This document shows, in pieces, positions 21,891 to 33,432 of a stretch of 64,000 nt of DNA. Every line of letters begins with the position of its first letter. Within the stretch, counting starts at the first letter, position 1. The stretch comes from Azolla caroliniana (lineage: Eukaryota > Polypodiophyta). The DNA is taken from NCBI GenBank assembly GCA_043228905.1, contig JBHGNT010000008.1, positions 17,732,001-17,796,000 of the forward strand, given 5' to 3'. The notes below the pieces were generated by a model that searched no databases, was not told the DNA's origin, and saw only the letters and a list, made by a program, of their open reading frames with translations. The position numbers and the translations under genes were made by a program.

Positions 21891-23122
21891 CTATCCGACA
21901 TGGCTCAAAGGGACTTCTCCGACATGCACAATTGGGTGAGGAGTGTCATCTCCGGTTTCGACGACTCCCTGTTGTTCCGGTTTCTCCAAGAAGGAGAACC
22001 ACTCTTTGTGGCTCGTCATGTGATTCGACGCACTGGAATCAATGTACCACACTTCCTCCGATTTGGAAGTGGTCTTCTTCATCGAGTTAGCCTCGTGTTT
22101 CATCACCAAGGTCGGCCCTTTACCGGCTTTTCTAGTATTGGATCCTCCCGATCCTTCTGCATAGTGCGAATATTGTTGGCTCTCTCTGCCGGCCTTGCCG
22201 GATCCGGATCTGTCCGAATCGGTGCGCTTCTTCCAGCACTCACTTTCTCTATGGCCCTTTTTACCACAGTACCAGCATGCCGTGTCGCCCTTTGCTTGTC
22301 GACCTCCAGTGCTGCCTTGACTCCCCCTACTTGTGGAGGGTCTGGAACTGTTGTCGACACATTCTTTGTGCCTTCGGTCCTGCTCTTGCCGGTCGCTACC
22401 ATTGCAAACCGACCCGCCTTGTCCACCACGCCCACGGGGCCGATCCGCCTCCGTGTATAATATCCGGCTGTCGGTGGGCACAGTGACGCACCGGCGTGGT
22501 TCTCCTCAACAAGGAGCATCGACTGTAAGTCAAAAAATGACGACGTATTCTCCATTGTACATACCGTCGTTCGGAATGCTCTAAACATAGACGGTAAGCC
22601 CCCAAGACAGATCTGCACCATCTCATCTTCCTCCACATTGACGCTGATAGAGGCAAGTGAGTCACAGATCTCTTTGATTCGGGTCGTGTAATCGGCTACC
22701 GACATGTCCTTCTGTCGGACATTGCTCAACTCCTGTAGGAGTTGCAGCTTCTGGGCCGTAGTATTTGCCACGAAAACCTTCTTTAGGTTTCCCCAAGCTT
22801 CTTTTGGCATCTTGGCATCTCGGACATGGCTCAACAGTTGGTCTCCGACACTGGACGCAAAGCAGTACATCACTCTGCTTGCCGCTTGTTCCCACACTAG
22901 GAATTCCTTGTGTGCCGCATCAGGTGTTGTGTCGTTAGCTCCGTTGACATAGCTCCAGTAACCATGCCCAAACAGGTACTGGTGCATCTTGTAAGACCAA
23001 GATGCGTAGTTGGATCTATTGAGCTTCTCCACCGGGAGCGAGCTAGTCATTCCTTTGTCCATTTTGTTTTTCCTGTTCTTTACGAAGGTTAGGTTTTCTT
23101 CTTGAGCTAAGGTCGGCTGCAA
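21891..23122 (-). pseudogene. A: gag and protease
   Basis: The gag frame (22486-23122) probably starts at an internal Met (MDKGM...), because the same start is seen in element D. It carries RSNYASW, GHGYWSY, LQELSNVRQKDMSVADYT and VQICLGGLPS of the copia gag fold. A frameshift near 22485 leads to the second frame with RGRGG repeats, the knuckle CWYCGKKGHRESEC, and the protease region WYIDSSASNHMT. The canonical DSG has become DSS, so protease activity is doubtful. Confidence 0.88.
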
Positions 23123-23139
23123 AGGTTCTCAACCCTCGT

Positions 23140-23151
23140 GCTCTAATACCA
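23140..23151 (-). other. A primer-binding site (tRNA-iMet)
   Basis: Minus strand TGGTATTAGAGC abuts the 5' LTR. It is one transition from TGGTATCAGAGC, the complement of the 3' end of plant initiator tRNA-Met. Confidence 0.85.
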
Positions 23152-23551
23152 TGTAAAAACGAATAGCGTGTGGAAGTAATAGAAAACCGAACACAGAAAC
23201 ACAGGTTTAATGGAGAGCTTGACAGTACGCGGGAGAGACAGAGAAAGAGCAGAACAAGTTAAATCTATTACCAAACAATAATAGTTCTATGTACATAGAA
23301 CGTGCTCAACAGAACTATTTATACAAGTCCTTAGAGGACTGACAGAAGTACGGTGTACTTCAATGCTCATACGAGCGTCTGGCACTAACTATGAGACATT
23401 AACTACCTAGTAGTCTAGGCTGTTACTAGGCTTCCAGTTACTATTGGATCCGGCTAACCGGCTCCCCAGCTCACCGGCTCATCCTTCTGGATGCCGATCT
23501 GGCTTAGGCTTATTCAGTTGATCCGGATCCGGTTGAGCTTGCCACTCAACA
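23152..23551 (-). repeat. A 5' LTR
   Basis: 400 bp, TGTAAAAACG...CACTCAACA on the plus strand, followed by the TATGT duplication. Confidence 0.93.
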
Positions 23552-23556
23552 TATGT

Positions 23557-24941
23557 CTTCTTCCAGATCTTCGTGTAGGAATGTCGTCTTTACATCCATC
23601 TGCTCGAGCTTGAGGTCTTCTGTCGCCACAACTCCTAATAGGAGTCGGAGAGTGGTCATCGTGACTACTAGTTATAATATCTCGTCGTAGTCGACCCCGT
23701 ATTCTTGTTTAAATCCCTTTGCGACAAGTGGAGCTTTGTACTTGGGTTTCTTTGAGTCGAATACATACTTGTATCAGAACACCCATTTGCAAGGTAGCGA
23801 CTTTCTTCCTGCTGGTAGTTCGACCAGATCCCATGTCTGATTCTGGTGAATTGAGCCCATTTCGGATTTCATGGCTTGTAGCCACGTTTCGACGTCCGAT
23901 GCGGCCATACCTTCTTCATACGTGCTTGGTTCGCCTGCATCCGTGTAGTTGACGTAGTCGAGGCCCGCTTGATAGAACTCTGTTTGCCTTCAAGCTCATC
24001 GAGATCTCTTGGGTGTCGTGATGTTGGGTTCAATTCCTTCGATCGGTTCTGCTGGTTGATCGGTATTTATTGAACCATCTATATAAGGAGTCTTGTTAGG
24101 TGTCTCACCCCTAGTTTGGGATTTCGGCGGTGTTTGGTTGTTCTCCCATGTGGTTGTCGTCAACTATTTTCTGACTTGCCTCTTGGTGACTCTGCCTTTA
24201 TCGATCCTTGTCGATTTGGCTATGTCTTTGATGACTTTGTCTTTGAGTTCGATGATCGGACTTGTTGCCGATTCAGTGTCGGCAGGGAAGTAGTCAGCTG
24301 GTAGGAGTTCAATTTTCTGTTGACTCTTTGATTCAGCCCGGTGGGACGATCCTTTTACGACAGTTCTGTCATCTTCGAAGGATACCTTCTTACCAACTGT
24401 TTTCTGCTGGTTCCTTTGAGAGAAGATAGAGTCTTCATTGAAGACCACATCACTGATCCGGATTAGTTTCCGGTTCTCAGGGTTCCATAGCCTGTAGCCG
24501 AAGTCCCCATCGGTTTCATAATCGATAAATATGCACTTTGTTGCGTGGGGTGCCAACTTCGTCCTTTTGTTCCTGGGGATGAACGCGTAGGCTTCGCATC
24601 CGAATATATGGAGCCTATCGTTGGTCGGCTGTTTGCCTAACCATAGTGCCTGTGGCACTTTGAGCCTGATTGCTTTTGACGGCCCCAAATTTATGAGGTA
24701 CATTGTCGTCTGCAATGGCTCGTCCCAGAATTCGAGCTTCAGTCCGGCTTGCTGGAGCATTGCCGTCACCCTCTCTTGGATCGTCCTGTTGATCCGTTCT
24801 ACCACTCCATTTTGCATGGGTGTATAGGGAATGGTCTTTTGGTGTCAGATCCCTTTTTCGGACATGTACTGTTTGAAGGCTCTGGAGGTGTACTCACCTC
24901 CGTTGTCGGATCAGATTGTCTTCACTCTCTATCCCAACCGG
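23557..24941 (-). pseudogene. X: integrase C-half and RT N-half
   Basis: Right of A the minus strand continues X's pol upstream. It has SDNGGEYTS, YTPMQNGVVERINRTIQ (integrase catalytic E region), FGCEAYAFIPRNKR, YRLWNP and VVFNEDSI, then a Lys-rich linker and the RT entry (AMKSEMGSIHQNQTWDLV, LVAKGFKQEYGVDYDE, LEQMDVKTTFLH, DLEEDI). Several TAG/TGA stops interrupt the RT entry and integrase. The frame stops at 24937-24941, where a ~1-kb insertion splits the integrase. Confidence 0.85.
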
Positions 24942-25983
24942 TATCGTGAAGTACGAAAGCTTCACATTAAAAGTCTACAATAAGATAAATACGCAACTAA
25001 AATAACATTTGATAATGTTTTATATATAAAGATAATATTAACAACACATATGATAATATTAGATATATATGTAAAGAAAACGAATATATATATATATAGA
25101 TAAATATATTATATTACACGAACAAGAGAGGACTTGAACCAATAACCCCACCCTATGACTCTCAAATCTTACCATATAAAACATACTTTATATATACTAT
25201 ATATTACATAAAGGATTTGCTTCATGATATAAAAATAAAGTTGTATGTTGTATTCAATAGTATTTTGAGACTCAAACCCACAACCTCATACACCAAAGTC
25301 AACACACCTACCATTAGGCTAGGTCCTTTCTCCTTAAGATTATATTTTCATGTTTATTGTTATTGCATATATTGTTTCATACATAAAAGCTCAAATGAGC
25401 GAGATGTTTATCATGCATCACATGCATGTCTTGTACCCTCCAATGGGCGCACCTATTTAAAGGGTGAAAGAGGAGATCAAAGGGAGATGTGTATGAGATA
25501 TCAATCAAATATATATTACATAAGAGATATCATAAAATAGAGAAAGAAAGGAAGAAGTCAAGAAAAAGGTGGAGCTCTAGCTTGGCGATCGTGGTGGTCA
25601 ACTCTCAACAAGAGGGAGGCGGTTCGAGCCTTATCTTCATCAAAATATTGAAGTGAAGATTGTAGTGGTCTAGGATCAAGAAAGAGAAGAGCGATTACCT
25701 TGCAAGACAAAGTTCGGAGGATCAACGACGTGTACAATCATTTTGTAACTCTTTCAGGAAAATGATTATAAATTTCATACACTTTCTCATATATTATTTT
25801 ATATCTTATCTTGTCTTATCTTATATTCCTTAAAAATCCTATTTTTTCATATCTTATTGATCTCTATTCACTCCATCTCTAGTCTTTCGTCTCTTCCATC
25901 CATAATCCCAGTGATTCCTTCCTCAATTTCACGTTATCCTTTGTGTGTGCAACGCTACGCTTCTAGGCGAGCCACGTCACAAC
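24942..25983. mobile_element. ~1.04-kb AT-rich insertion in X integrase (solo-LTR-like)
   Basis: Splits X's integrase between VENR and RVKTI. Both edges carry ACCGG (24937-24941 and 25984-25988), a candidate target duplication. The insert has no coding potential. It contains a TATA-like 'cctatttaaaggg', a (TA)n run near 25086, and tRNA-like A/B-box text on the minus strand. On the minus strand it starts close to TGTTGTGACG and ends close to CACGATA, so a solo LTR is likely, but a non-autonomous element is possible. The boundary is ambiguous by 1-2 bp. Confidence 0.6.
25263..25330 (-). repeat. tRNA-like Pol III box pair
   Basis: The minus strand has TAGCCTAATGG (A-box-like) about 38 nt before GGGTTTGAGTCTC (B-box-like). 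A second B-box-like TGGTTCAAGTCC occurs near 25130-25145. This may be a SINE head or an LTR-internal tRNA-like motif. No cloverleaf can be drawn. Confidence 0.3.
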
Positions 25984-26152
25984 ACCGGTTCTCCACTTTA
26001 GATATCCATTGAGTGAAGACCTCGAGTGCTTCATCTTTGGACTTGATGGAGTATGCCCAAACTTTCTGTGTACAGTCATCTACGAATGTGATGAAGTACC
26101 GGGAGCCTCCTAGTGATCGCTCTGGCATGGGCCCACATATGTATGTGTGCAC
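25984..26152 (-). pseudogene. X: integrase N-part
   Basis: Minus-strand CGPMPERSLGGSRYFITFVDD and KVWAYSIKSKDEALEVF are the start of the copia integrase core. It is cut at VENR by the ~1-kb insertion and rejoined in sense at 24941. Confidence 0.85.
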
Positions 26153-26167
26153 GAGCTCTAGGGGTTG

Positions 26168-26720
26168 TCATATTGTCTCGTAGTGGAGAGAGTGCGAACT
26201 TCGGGTCAGTTTCCCATATTGACAATGCTCGCAGAAGTCCGTCTTTGCCTGGAGTTTCGTGATGTAGCTGATCGACATAAGTCGATCAAGTCCGGCTTGT
26301 GACATATGGCCTAGTCGACCATGCCATACGTTTGGGTTGGTCTTTTCGGCTACGTTCACGACCCCTTCAGGGTTGATCGCTATCAATGGGTACAAATTAT
26401 TGTACTTGTACCCACTCCCGACTTTGAGGTTTCCTCGGCTGATCACCCATGTCGACTCGTGTAGAGTCGTTCTATACTCGTCTTCGGCTAACATGCCGAT
26501 GGAGACCAGACTCCTCTTTAGATCGGGCACGTGCCGAACTTGGTGCAGGGTTATTGTGTTGCCATTTGGCAATCTGATGGGAACCTCCCCGGTTCTGACT
26601 ATCTTGCACTCCTGCCCGTTTCCCAATCAGACTGTGCCGTTGGCGTTGGCCGAATAGTTCGAGAACCATTCAATATTGGGGGTCACGTGAAATGTGGCAC
26701 CAGAGTCTAGTAGCCACGTG
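26168..26720 (-). pseudogene. X: protease end and pre-integrase zinc-binding domain
   Basis: The minus strand encodes GEVPIRLPNGNTITLHQVRH, LKRSLVSIGML and the GAG-pre-integrase HHCC block, with VWHGRLGHMSQAGLDRL then FCEHCQYGKLTR. The protease active site would lie just upstream (about 26690-26730), where the frame is shifted: ATWLLDSGATFH-like letters are discernible with errors. It ends at a stop after HYETI. Confidence 0.8.
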
Positions 26721-26795
26721 TGTGCAGCTTATGCATTGTAGAGGACTTCTCTGATCATCAAATCCTCTAGGGAGAGAATTTCTCCGGATCGCGTG

Positions 26796-27675
26796 TCAGC
26801 AACATTGACCTCGTTGTCGACTCGAGAGTGGTCCGAGTCGGAACGTCCCCGATTCCACTCGGATCGCTGGCCACTCTCTTTTCTCTTTATTTACCAACAG
26901 ATGGAAATATTGTGGCCAACTTTCCTGCAGTGTGTGCAATACTCGCTTGATCGGCCTATTTTCGACTTCGACTGTTGTCGATCTCCCCTCGTTTTCGATC
27001 GGCTGTAGCGTCGATCGGTTTTGTTTGGCTTGTTCTTTTGTTCGACTTTGTTGGTCGAACGACTCGGTCGAGTGATGGGCTTCTACCGACTCATCGATGG
27101 TTAGACCCATCAATTTTCACGAATGTCCTCTATGAGGACTTGGTCGATTGTTTCGTCCAGATTCAGGATCGGTCGGCTATGGCGTATGTCGTGCAGAATA
27201 CCTCCCAACTCGCCGGCAAGCTCGATAGGAGGGCAAGGGCTTTCACTTCTTCTTCAAAGTTGATCCCTTGTGACGAGAGCTCAGAAAACACCTGACTGAA
27301 GGTGTTGATGTGGGAGGTTGCCGAATCGGTCTCTCTCATCGTCATGTTGAACAATTGTTTGATCAAAATCAATTTCGAAGATGAGGACTTCTTTTCATAA
27401 ACTGCCTGTAGCTTCTCCCACAATGAGAACGATGTCGTCTCTTTCGCCATGCTGAAATAGATGTTTTCGGCCAGATGCATTCAGATGGTGGAGCGTGCGA
27501 TTTCGTCCGTTGATCTCCACTCCTCGGTTGTCATTGAAGCAGGTTTTTCGCCATGCCGAATAGCTTCGACTTGTCTTCGAATGATCAACACATCCTGCAT
27601 CATCTCCTTCCACAAGGCAAAGTTTTTGTTGTCGAATTTTCTGATTTCAACTATTGTTCCGGATGTTCAAGCCAT
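26796..27675 (-). pseudogene. X: gag
   Basis: The minus-strand gag probably begins at the ATG at 27673-27675, about 85 bp after the primer site. It reads FDNKNFALWKEMMQDVL, TDEIARSTI, MHLAENIYFSMAKE, YEKKSSSSKLILIKQLF and LPASWEVF, the UBN2-type copia gag fold. A CCHC-like knuckle (YCTHCRKVGHNISIC) is near 26900-26945 in a shifted frame. Two TGA stops (codon 3, and before MHLAEN) are both consistent with CGA-to-TGA change. Confidence 0.82.
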
Positions 27676-27760
27676 ATTCTTTTTGTGAACTTGAGATTTC
27701 TGACCTGGACTTTTCTTTCAGGTTCTTCTGATGTTTGTTGCCACCGAACAATAAAGATTT

Positions 27761-27772
27761 GCTCTGATACCA
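27761..27772 (-). other. X primer-binding site (tRNA-iMet)
   Basis: Minus strand TGGTATCAGAGC, two bases after the 5' LTR end. A perfect complement of the plant initiator tRNA-Met 3' end. Confidence 0.92.
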
Positions 27773-27774
27773 GT

Positions 27775-27805
27775 TGTTGATAACACATGGGTTTTGTGGA
27801 AACGT
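27775..27805 (-). repeat. X 5' LTR, inner fragment
   Basis: TGTTGATAACACATGG... matches the first 31 bp of 10831-11152. It stops where Z inserted and resumes at 41850. The total of 31 + 291 bp equals the 322 bp of the other LTR. Confidence 0.9.
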
Positions 27806-28445
27806 TGTCGAGGTATTCCTCGCGGATGCGTGGAATGAGGCGGGACCTCGGGGATCCTGTACCAAAGAGCAAGAGAGAAAGGAGAAGAGACCCACTACGT
27901 GCGAGAGTAGATTCACAGGGACACGGCCCTTCAACACAAAGACGCGAGTGGGACAACGACATAGAGAGACACGAATGTATGTATGTATTAACAAAGACAA
28001 ACAACAAAACACGAAGTCGGTTACAACCGAACAGGCCGGCGAACAGATGCCGATACCTGTTCGTAAACGCACAGAAAGGAAGGAGTAGGTTGGAGGTGCT
28101 GCCGGAAGCACTCGGGCATTCCTCAGAGCAGCGCGAGCCTCCCGAAACCTGCACAGAAGGAAGCTATGGAGTTTTCGAACCAGAGAGAGAGAGAAGCCTT
28201 CGCACACAAACCGACAGCACTTCGTCCTCGACTATCCGCGATCCCTTCCCCCCTCTCGTCTCCCTCCTTTTATAGGCAAGGAAGGAGCCGTTTCCTATTA
28301 ACTTCCTACCTACCGAATCTACCTACCTAGGATCTTCTATGTCCCTAATTCTCTCCTATGTACAACACAAGGTGTACGTGCATGAAGAGCCAGTTCCTAT
28401 GCTCCGGCACACCGATTCCGCTTGTGGACGATTTTCTTCACGACA
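27806..28445 (-). repeat. Z 3' LTR
   Basis: 640 bp, plus strand TGTCGAGGTATTCC...TTCACGACA. Pairs with 41205-41845. Open frames inside it (up to 186 codons) are not conserved gene products. Confidence 0.94.
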
Positions 28446-28457
28446 TCCGCCCCCACC
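28446..28457 (-). other. Z polypurine tract
   Basis: Minus strand GGTGGGGGCGGA directly before the 3' LTR. Element W has inserted at its upstream edge, duplicating CCACC. Confidence 0.8.
28453..28457. repeat. W target-site duplication, left
   Basis: CCACC, repeated exactly at 35474-35478. Confidence 0.85.
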
Positions 28458-28922
28458 TATTAGAGATTAGGTACTAAAGTAAGCATAAAATAAGGATATA
28501 TCAATGATAGATCTAGAAAGAATAGAGAGAAAAGAGAGAAAGAAGGGTGCCAATCCACCCGACCACCCCCGAGCGAAGGGATCGAGACGGACTCGAGCCT
28601 CGATCGGCGTCCCATACCACCGCCTTGGCGTCGAGTCGTACCTGGATGATAGCGCGCTTGCTACAAGAGTCGTTCCACTCACGGACAGAGTCTCGACGTA
28701 GTCAATGCATGCTCCAATGAGGGTAGCTAGGCCTCTTATTTATAGTAATTCTCAAGGCCCCCAGCCATGTTCACACTTGGCCTCATGGGTTGTCTCAATC
28801 CCGAGGATTAAAAGTAATCCTCCCCTTCTTTAGACTCTTTGTTTAACCCTCACACTTATCCACGTGTATAGAATACTACGACAATTCTCACCACGGGATA
28901 TTATATGGTCATGCCCGTAACA
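28458..28922 (-). repeat. W 3' LTR
   Basis: 465 bp, plus strand TATTAGAGATTAGG...GCCCGTAACA. The element strand therefore runs TGTTACGGGC...CTCTAATA. Confidence 0.95.
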
Positions 28923-31900
28923 TACTCCCCCTCTTTAAAACATTGCACTCTTGCAATGGAAAGTTAGGGAAGTTAGTTGTTAGAGTCGTTTCGCGTTCCC
29001 ATGTGGCATCTTTGATTGATTTATCCATCCATTTTATTTTAAATTCTCGGATTTCCTTAGTACGTAATTTTTTTGTTTTAACATCGAGAATTCTTTCTGG
29101 TACAACTGGTTTAGAAGATAAATCTTCAGAAGTAACCAGAGTTTCAGTTGTAACTGTATTGTCGCCAGAACCTAGAAGTTCTTTTAGACGACTTACATGA
29201 AAGACTGGATGGATTCCAACACCATCGGGAAGAGCGAGACGATAGGCTGATGATCCAATGCGTTTGAGGACTGTAAAAGGTCCACAAAACCGTGGGGCTA
29301 ACTTAGCGCACTTACCCGTAGACAATGTCTTAGAATTGTGAGGTACACGTAAAAATACCTTCTGTCCAGGGCTGAATACACGAGGTTGCCTATGATGATC
29401 GGCATAAAAACGCGCTCTATCTTGAGCTGTTTTTATATTATCCCGTGCAATATGCAACATATCTTGCATATCCCGAAGAAAGTTTTGCGTACTTCGCAAC
29501 TCATCATGATGTATATTAACATCAATCGGGGCTCGTGGCTGAAATCCATACATCAACATAAAAGGACTATATCCCGTCGCCGTATGCTTGGAGCTGTTAT
29601 AAGCAAACTCCAAAATTGGGAGGTAACGTTCCCATTTTGTTGGTTTTGCACCAACGTATGCTCGAAGCATGTCCTCAATAATTTGATTTACTCGTTCTGT
29701 CTGTCCATCGGATTGAGGATGATCCGTGGAGCTCATGCTCAACGTAGTTTCTAACTTCTTAAAGACTTGCGTCCAGAAGTCACTAGTAAACTTTGGATCT
29801 CGGTCACTCACGATATCCATCGGTAACCCGTAAAAACGAAATAACTCATCAACGAATTGGTAAGCCAATTCAGGAGCTGTTACCGTGGTTTTAGTAGCAA
29901 TAAATCTGGCCATTTTAGTTAGTCTGTCAACCACAACCCATATGGCATCATGACCTTTTTGGGTGCGAGGAAGGCTAACAATAAAATCCATGGATATACT
30001 TTCCCACTTATTATTGGGAATGTCCAAGGGATGTAAAAGTCCTGCGGCTTTAAGTCGCTCGGCTTTGTTAACCTGACATTGGTGACATTTAGTCACATAG
30101 CTATGTATGTCAGGACGCATCTTAGGCCAATAAAATTGAGTGGAGATGAGAACGAGTGTACGATGTATTCCAGGGTGCCCTGTTGAGGGTGCATCATGGC
30201 ATTCAAAAAGAATTCTCTTTTTGACCTCAGGCAAATCTGGAACACAAACCTTCCCATTACGGTAGAGCAGACCGTTAGCAATGTGGAAGTATTCCTTCGA
30301 GGGTGTGGTGGTGTCTGTTCCAGACTCGACTCTTGCCCAGTATTTTGCAAAATAATTGTCATCAGGATACTTTCCTCGAAGGTGATCATAAAGATCTGAT
30401 GTTATTTCAGTGAAGCTAAGCATGTTAACTTCACGGATGCGACTTAGTGCATCAGCGACAGTATTCATGGAACCTTTACGATATCGTATGGAAAAATCAA
30501 AGTCCTGGATGAGATCAGCCCATCGTGCCTTACGACCTTTCAGGTCTTGTTGGTCACAAAAATATTTCAAGGACTCGTGGTCCGTAGTTACCACAAAGCG
30601 ATTTCCATAAAGATAATGGTGCCATGTTTTGAGCGCATGTATAACCGCAAATAATTCCTTTTCTTGAACGGTATACCGACATTGAGCAGAATCAAGTTTC
30701 TTACTCTCGAATGCTATTGGTTTACCATCTTGATACAAGACAGCACCTATAGCATAATCGCTTGCGTCGGTTTCAACCTCAAAAGGTTTTGAAGGATCGG
30801 GTAAAAGAAGTGAAGGAGCCTTGCATACCAAGTCCTTGAGTTCCTTAAAGGCGAGGTCTAGTGTAACATTCCACACAATAGGTTTTGTAGACTTACGCGT
30901 TTGACCTTTTAGAAGATCAGTAAACGGCGTCGTCAATTGTGAGTAATTACGAAGAGATTTTCGCAAAAATCCGACAAAACCAAGGAATGAGCGAACTTCT
31001 CGAATATTCCGAAGAGTGGGCCAAAGCTTGATTTTCTCGATGCGAGAAGGATCAATTTCAACTCCTCGTTCGGTTATGAGATGTCCAAGATAAGTAATTG
31101 ATTTCTTGAAGAACTCACATTTTGAGATCTTCGCGTAAAATTGTTTGTCACGCAATATTTGTAAAACAAAGCGGACATGTCTAGCATGTTCTTGTAATGT
31201 ACGGCTATAAACTAAAATATCATCTAAGAAGATAACGACAAATTTTCCAAGTTGTTCTCGGAAAATGTCATTCATTTCTTGTTGAAATGTAGCCGGAGCA
31301 TTGGTCAAACCAAAAGGCATAACCAAAAACTCATAATGGCCGTAGCGCGTACGAAATGCTGTTTTAGGAACATCGTCCTCACTTATTCGTATTTGATGGT
31401 AGCCAGTACGGAGATCAAGTTTCGTAAAATACCGAGCTCCCTGGAGACGGTCAATTAGATCGTCAGCCCGGGGCAATGGGTACGAATTCTTGATCGTCAC
31501 TTTATTCAAGCGTCGGTAATTAATACACATACGCCATGTGCCCTTTTTCTTTTTAACCAAGAGAACTGGTGCACCCCATGGAGATTTACTATAACGTATA
31601 TAACCCATTCGTAAATAGTCCTTAAGTTGCTTAGCTACCTCATCCTCTTCAGATCGACTTAGGCGATACAGAGGTATACTAATGGGTGCAACGCCAGGTA
31701 CAATATCTATACGATGGTCTATATTACGTTTAGGAGGTAAACCATCGGGTAGTTCACTCGGAAAAACATCACGAAAATCGTTTACGATTTCATCAAGTTG
31801 TTTTTGTTCAAAATATGTTAATTGACCCGAGACATTATCGATATTGTAAACGTGAATGTCCGGGTCAAGTACACAATAAAATAACGTAGAACAAGACAAC

Positions 31901-33342
31901 TCGGATATTGATGGACACGAGGAAACAATCGAGAGGGATTGTTTTTTTACACATTGAATAAAATGCGTACAATCGTTGAGTACAAAAGAAATGGAATGGC
32001 GAACCCAATCAATAAATAAAGAAGAGCTTTTATTATAAAACCAGGGATAACCCAGTATTACATCGGTGGTACTAAGATTCATTACATGGAAGTCTACTTC
32101 CTCTATATAAGTATCAATAGAAATTCCTAAAGAATGAATCGCCCCGTTGATGTGTTGTACTCTTCCATCAGCCAAGTGCACCGTGTAGGTGTGATCACTT
32201 ACGGCGGGTTGGATTCCCCATATCTGTACCAAACGATCATTCACAAAATTGTGTGAGCTTCCCGAATCAAATAAAAATTGTACGGGAGATCCATTGATAT
32301 ACCCGTTTGCACGTAGTAAATCATTGGGACCCAATACATAATGAGGGAAAGAACATTGACAATTACTCAAATGATGTGTATAGACCTGAAGGACATTAGG
32401 AATCTGACCTTTATGGTCTGTAGCTTTAGGTTTGGCGTCGTGCTCTTTTCGTTGGAGCTTACGACATTGCTCTTTTGTATGACCCTTCTTTTTGCAGAAT
32501 ACGCAAAAAGGATGTTGTCGCTTATAATCGCGATCCATGAATTCGTTGGGTGTCTTGCGTTTCCCAGCGAATTGCGACTGCTTAGTCCCGGGCGCTTCGT
32601 TGGGTTTGTTATGGTCCTTCTTCGAAGTGCGTTGATAGCGAAGAACTATCTCAACGGCCTCTTCGAAGGATTTTGGATCCTTATCGTGCACTATCCAGTG
32701 ATAGTCCGAATTGGGGATGCCATTGACAAAACAAGCTATTAACCAATTGTCCCCTTCTAGACCCGATTTTTGGATTTGGGTTCTAGCATGGTGGACATAG
32801 TCTTCTAGCGAGGAATACTTCCTGCTAGAGAGGTTCATTAAAGCTTGTGCTGCCTCGGTTCGAGAGGGAGGTTGTAGAAATTGACCCTTGAAAACTGTGA
32901 CAAAGTCTGTCCAGGTCTCGGGCAATCTCCCCAAAGTTCGGAGCCCACGCCACCAAGCGGCGGCCTTACCCCCTAGTTCTCGGCCGACATATGCAATCTT
33001 CGTACTATCTGGCGTGGGATAGAGCTCAAAATGAGACTCCCATCGGCCCAGCCACGTGCAGATTGCTTCTTCGGTTCTTTCCTTTTTATCTCCCGTAAAT
33101 GGCTTTACGACAAATGATGGTTCACCCTGACGCTCATCAGGTCTATTAATCTCATTTTGGAGACTAATGACTCGTGCCTCGAGAGCACTTTGAGATTGCC
33201 GAAATTCGGTCAACTGCTGCGCGGTTGAACTAAGGAAATGTTGTACTTGTAAAATATACGCCTCAATGGACATTGTCCCAGGAGGATTTCCTTGAGTTCT
33301 TTCCGCTTGAGCGGAGGGCATCGGGTCGTTATTCTGAGCCAT
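28909..33342 (-). CDS. gag-pol: W gag-pol polyprotein with chromodomain
   Basis: One frame encodes all functions needed for retrotransposition, about 1477 residues from the Met chosen here (MAQNND). The frame is open 30 codons further upstream to a Met at 33432, but that extension has no gag character. Domains in order: gag core ([18 protein letters not shown]), CCHC knuckle [14 protein letters not shown] near residue 280, protease [11 protein letters not shown] near 360, RT with [10 protein letters not shown] near 640 and the catalytic FLDD box near 705, RNase H from [11 protein letters not shown] near 855, and integrase with its HHCC finger near 1055-1085 and DD-E core to [12 protein letters not shown] near 1210. 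A C-terminal chromodomain ([17 protein letters not shown] then FKIKWMDKS) lies near 1410-1445. Chromodomains of this group can guide integration to marked chromatin. The stop lies 14 bases inside the 3' LTR, so the polypurine tract is coding. Confidence 0.95.
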   Translation of the reverse strand: MAQNNDPMPSAQAERTQGNPPGTMSIEAYILQVQHFLSSTAQQLTEFRQSQSALEARVISLQNEINRPDERQGEPSFVVKPFTGDKKERTEEAICTWLGRWESHFELYPTPDSTKIAYVGRELGGKAAAWWRGLRTLGRLPETWTDFVTVFKGQFLQPPSRTEAAQALMNLSSRKYSSLEDYVHHARTQIQKSGLEGDNWLIACFVNGIPNSDYHWIVHDKDPKSFEEAVEIVLRYQRTSKKDHNKPNEAPGTKQSQFAGKRKTPNEFMDRDYKRQHPFCVFCKKKGHTKEQCRKLQRKEHDAKPKATDHKGQIPNVLQVYTHHLSNCQCSFPHYVLGPNDLLRANGYINGSPVQFLFDSGSSHNFVNDRLVQIWGIQPAVSDHTYTVHLADGRVQHINGAIHSLGISIDTYIEEVDFHVMNLSTTDVILGYPWFYNKSSSLFIDWVRHSISFVLNDCTHFIQCVKKQSLSIVSSCPSISELSCSTLFYCVLDPDIHVYNIDNVSGQLTYFEQKQLDEIVNDFRDVFPSELPDGLPPKRNIDHRIDIVPGVAPISIPLYRLSRSEEDEVAKQLKDYLRMGYIRYSKSPWGAPVLLVKKKKGTWRMCINYRRLNKVTIKNSYPLPRADDLIDRLQGARYFTKLDLRTGYHQIRISEDDVPKTAFRTRYGHYEFLVMPFGLTNAPATFQQEMNDIFREQLGKFVVIFLDDILVYSRTLQEHARHVRFVLQILRDKQFYAKISKCEFFKKSITYLGHLITERGVEIDPSRIEKIKLWPTLRNIREVRSFLGFVGFLRKSLRNYSQLTTPFTDLLKGQTRKSTKPIVWNVTLDLAFKELKDLVCKAPSLLLPDPSKPFEVETDASDYAIGAVLYQDGKPIAFESKKLDSAQCRYTVQEKELFAVIHALKTWHHYLYGNRFVVTTDHESLKYFCDQQDLKGRKARWADLIQDFDFSIRYRKGSMNTVADALSRIREVNMLSFTEITSDLYDHLRGKYPDDNYFAKYWARVESGTDTTTPSKEYFHIANGLLYRNGKVCVPDLPEVKKRILFECHDAPSTGHPGIHRTLVLISTQFYWPKMRPDIHSYVTKCHQCQVNKAERLKAAGLLHPLDIPNNKWESISMDFIVSLPRTQKGHDAIWVVVDRLTKMARFIATKTTVTAPELAYQFVDELFRFYGLPMDIVSDRDPKFTSDFWTQVFKKLETTLSMSSTDHPQSDGQTERVNQIIEDMLRAYVGAKPTKWERYLPILEFAYNSSKHTATGYSPFMLMYGFQPRAPIDVNIHHDELRSTQNFLRDMQDMLHIARDNIKTAQDRARFYADHHRQPRVFSPGQKVFLRVPHNSKTLSTGKCAKLAPRFCGPFTVLKRIGSSAYRLALPDGVGIHPVFHVSRLKELLGSGDNTVTTETLVTSEDLSSKPVVPERILDVKTKKLRTKEIREFKIKWMDKSIKDATWERETTLTTNFPNFPLQECNVLKRGSMLRA
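28923..28936 (-). other. W polypurine tract
   Basis: Minus strand AAAGAGGGGGAGTA immediately upstream of the 3' LTR. Confidence 0.88.
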
Positions 33343-33432
33343 TGAATGATTATTTCTGGCAAAGAAATAAGATAAGGTCAGACAAATAGTCATAACATCT
33401 TGTCGTGGTGTAAACATATCATGGGCAAACAT

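Larger units (their letters stand above)
12523..23551 (-). mobile_element. Copia element A (inserted in X RT; contains B)
   Basis: Complete minus-strand copia element bounded by 400-bp LTRs (12523-12922 and 23152-23551) and a perfect 5-bp duplication TATGT (12518-12522 and 23552-23556). The insertion splits X's RT exactly between DLEEDI and YMSQPAGF. Its own length without B is about 5.7 kb. The primer site is directly next to the 5' LTR at 23140-23151. LTR differences are about 25 of 400 (~6%), almost all transitions. It carries gag, protease, integrase, RT, RNase H and a C-terminal extension, all degenerate. Confidence 0.95.

Noticed and set aside
27787-28275. Open frames of up to 186 codons in Z LTRs (27647-28275 and 41021-41701)
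   Set aside because: They fall in LTR sequence, differ between the two LTRs, and match no protein family.
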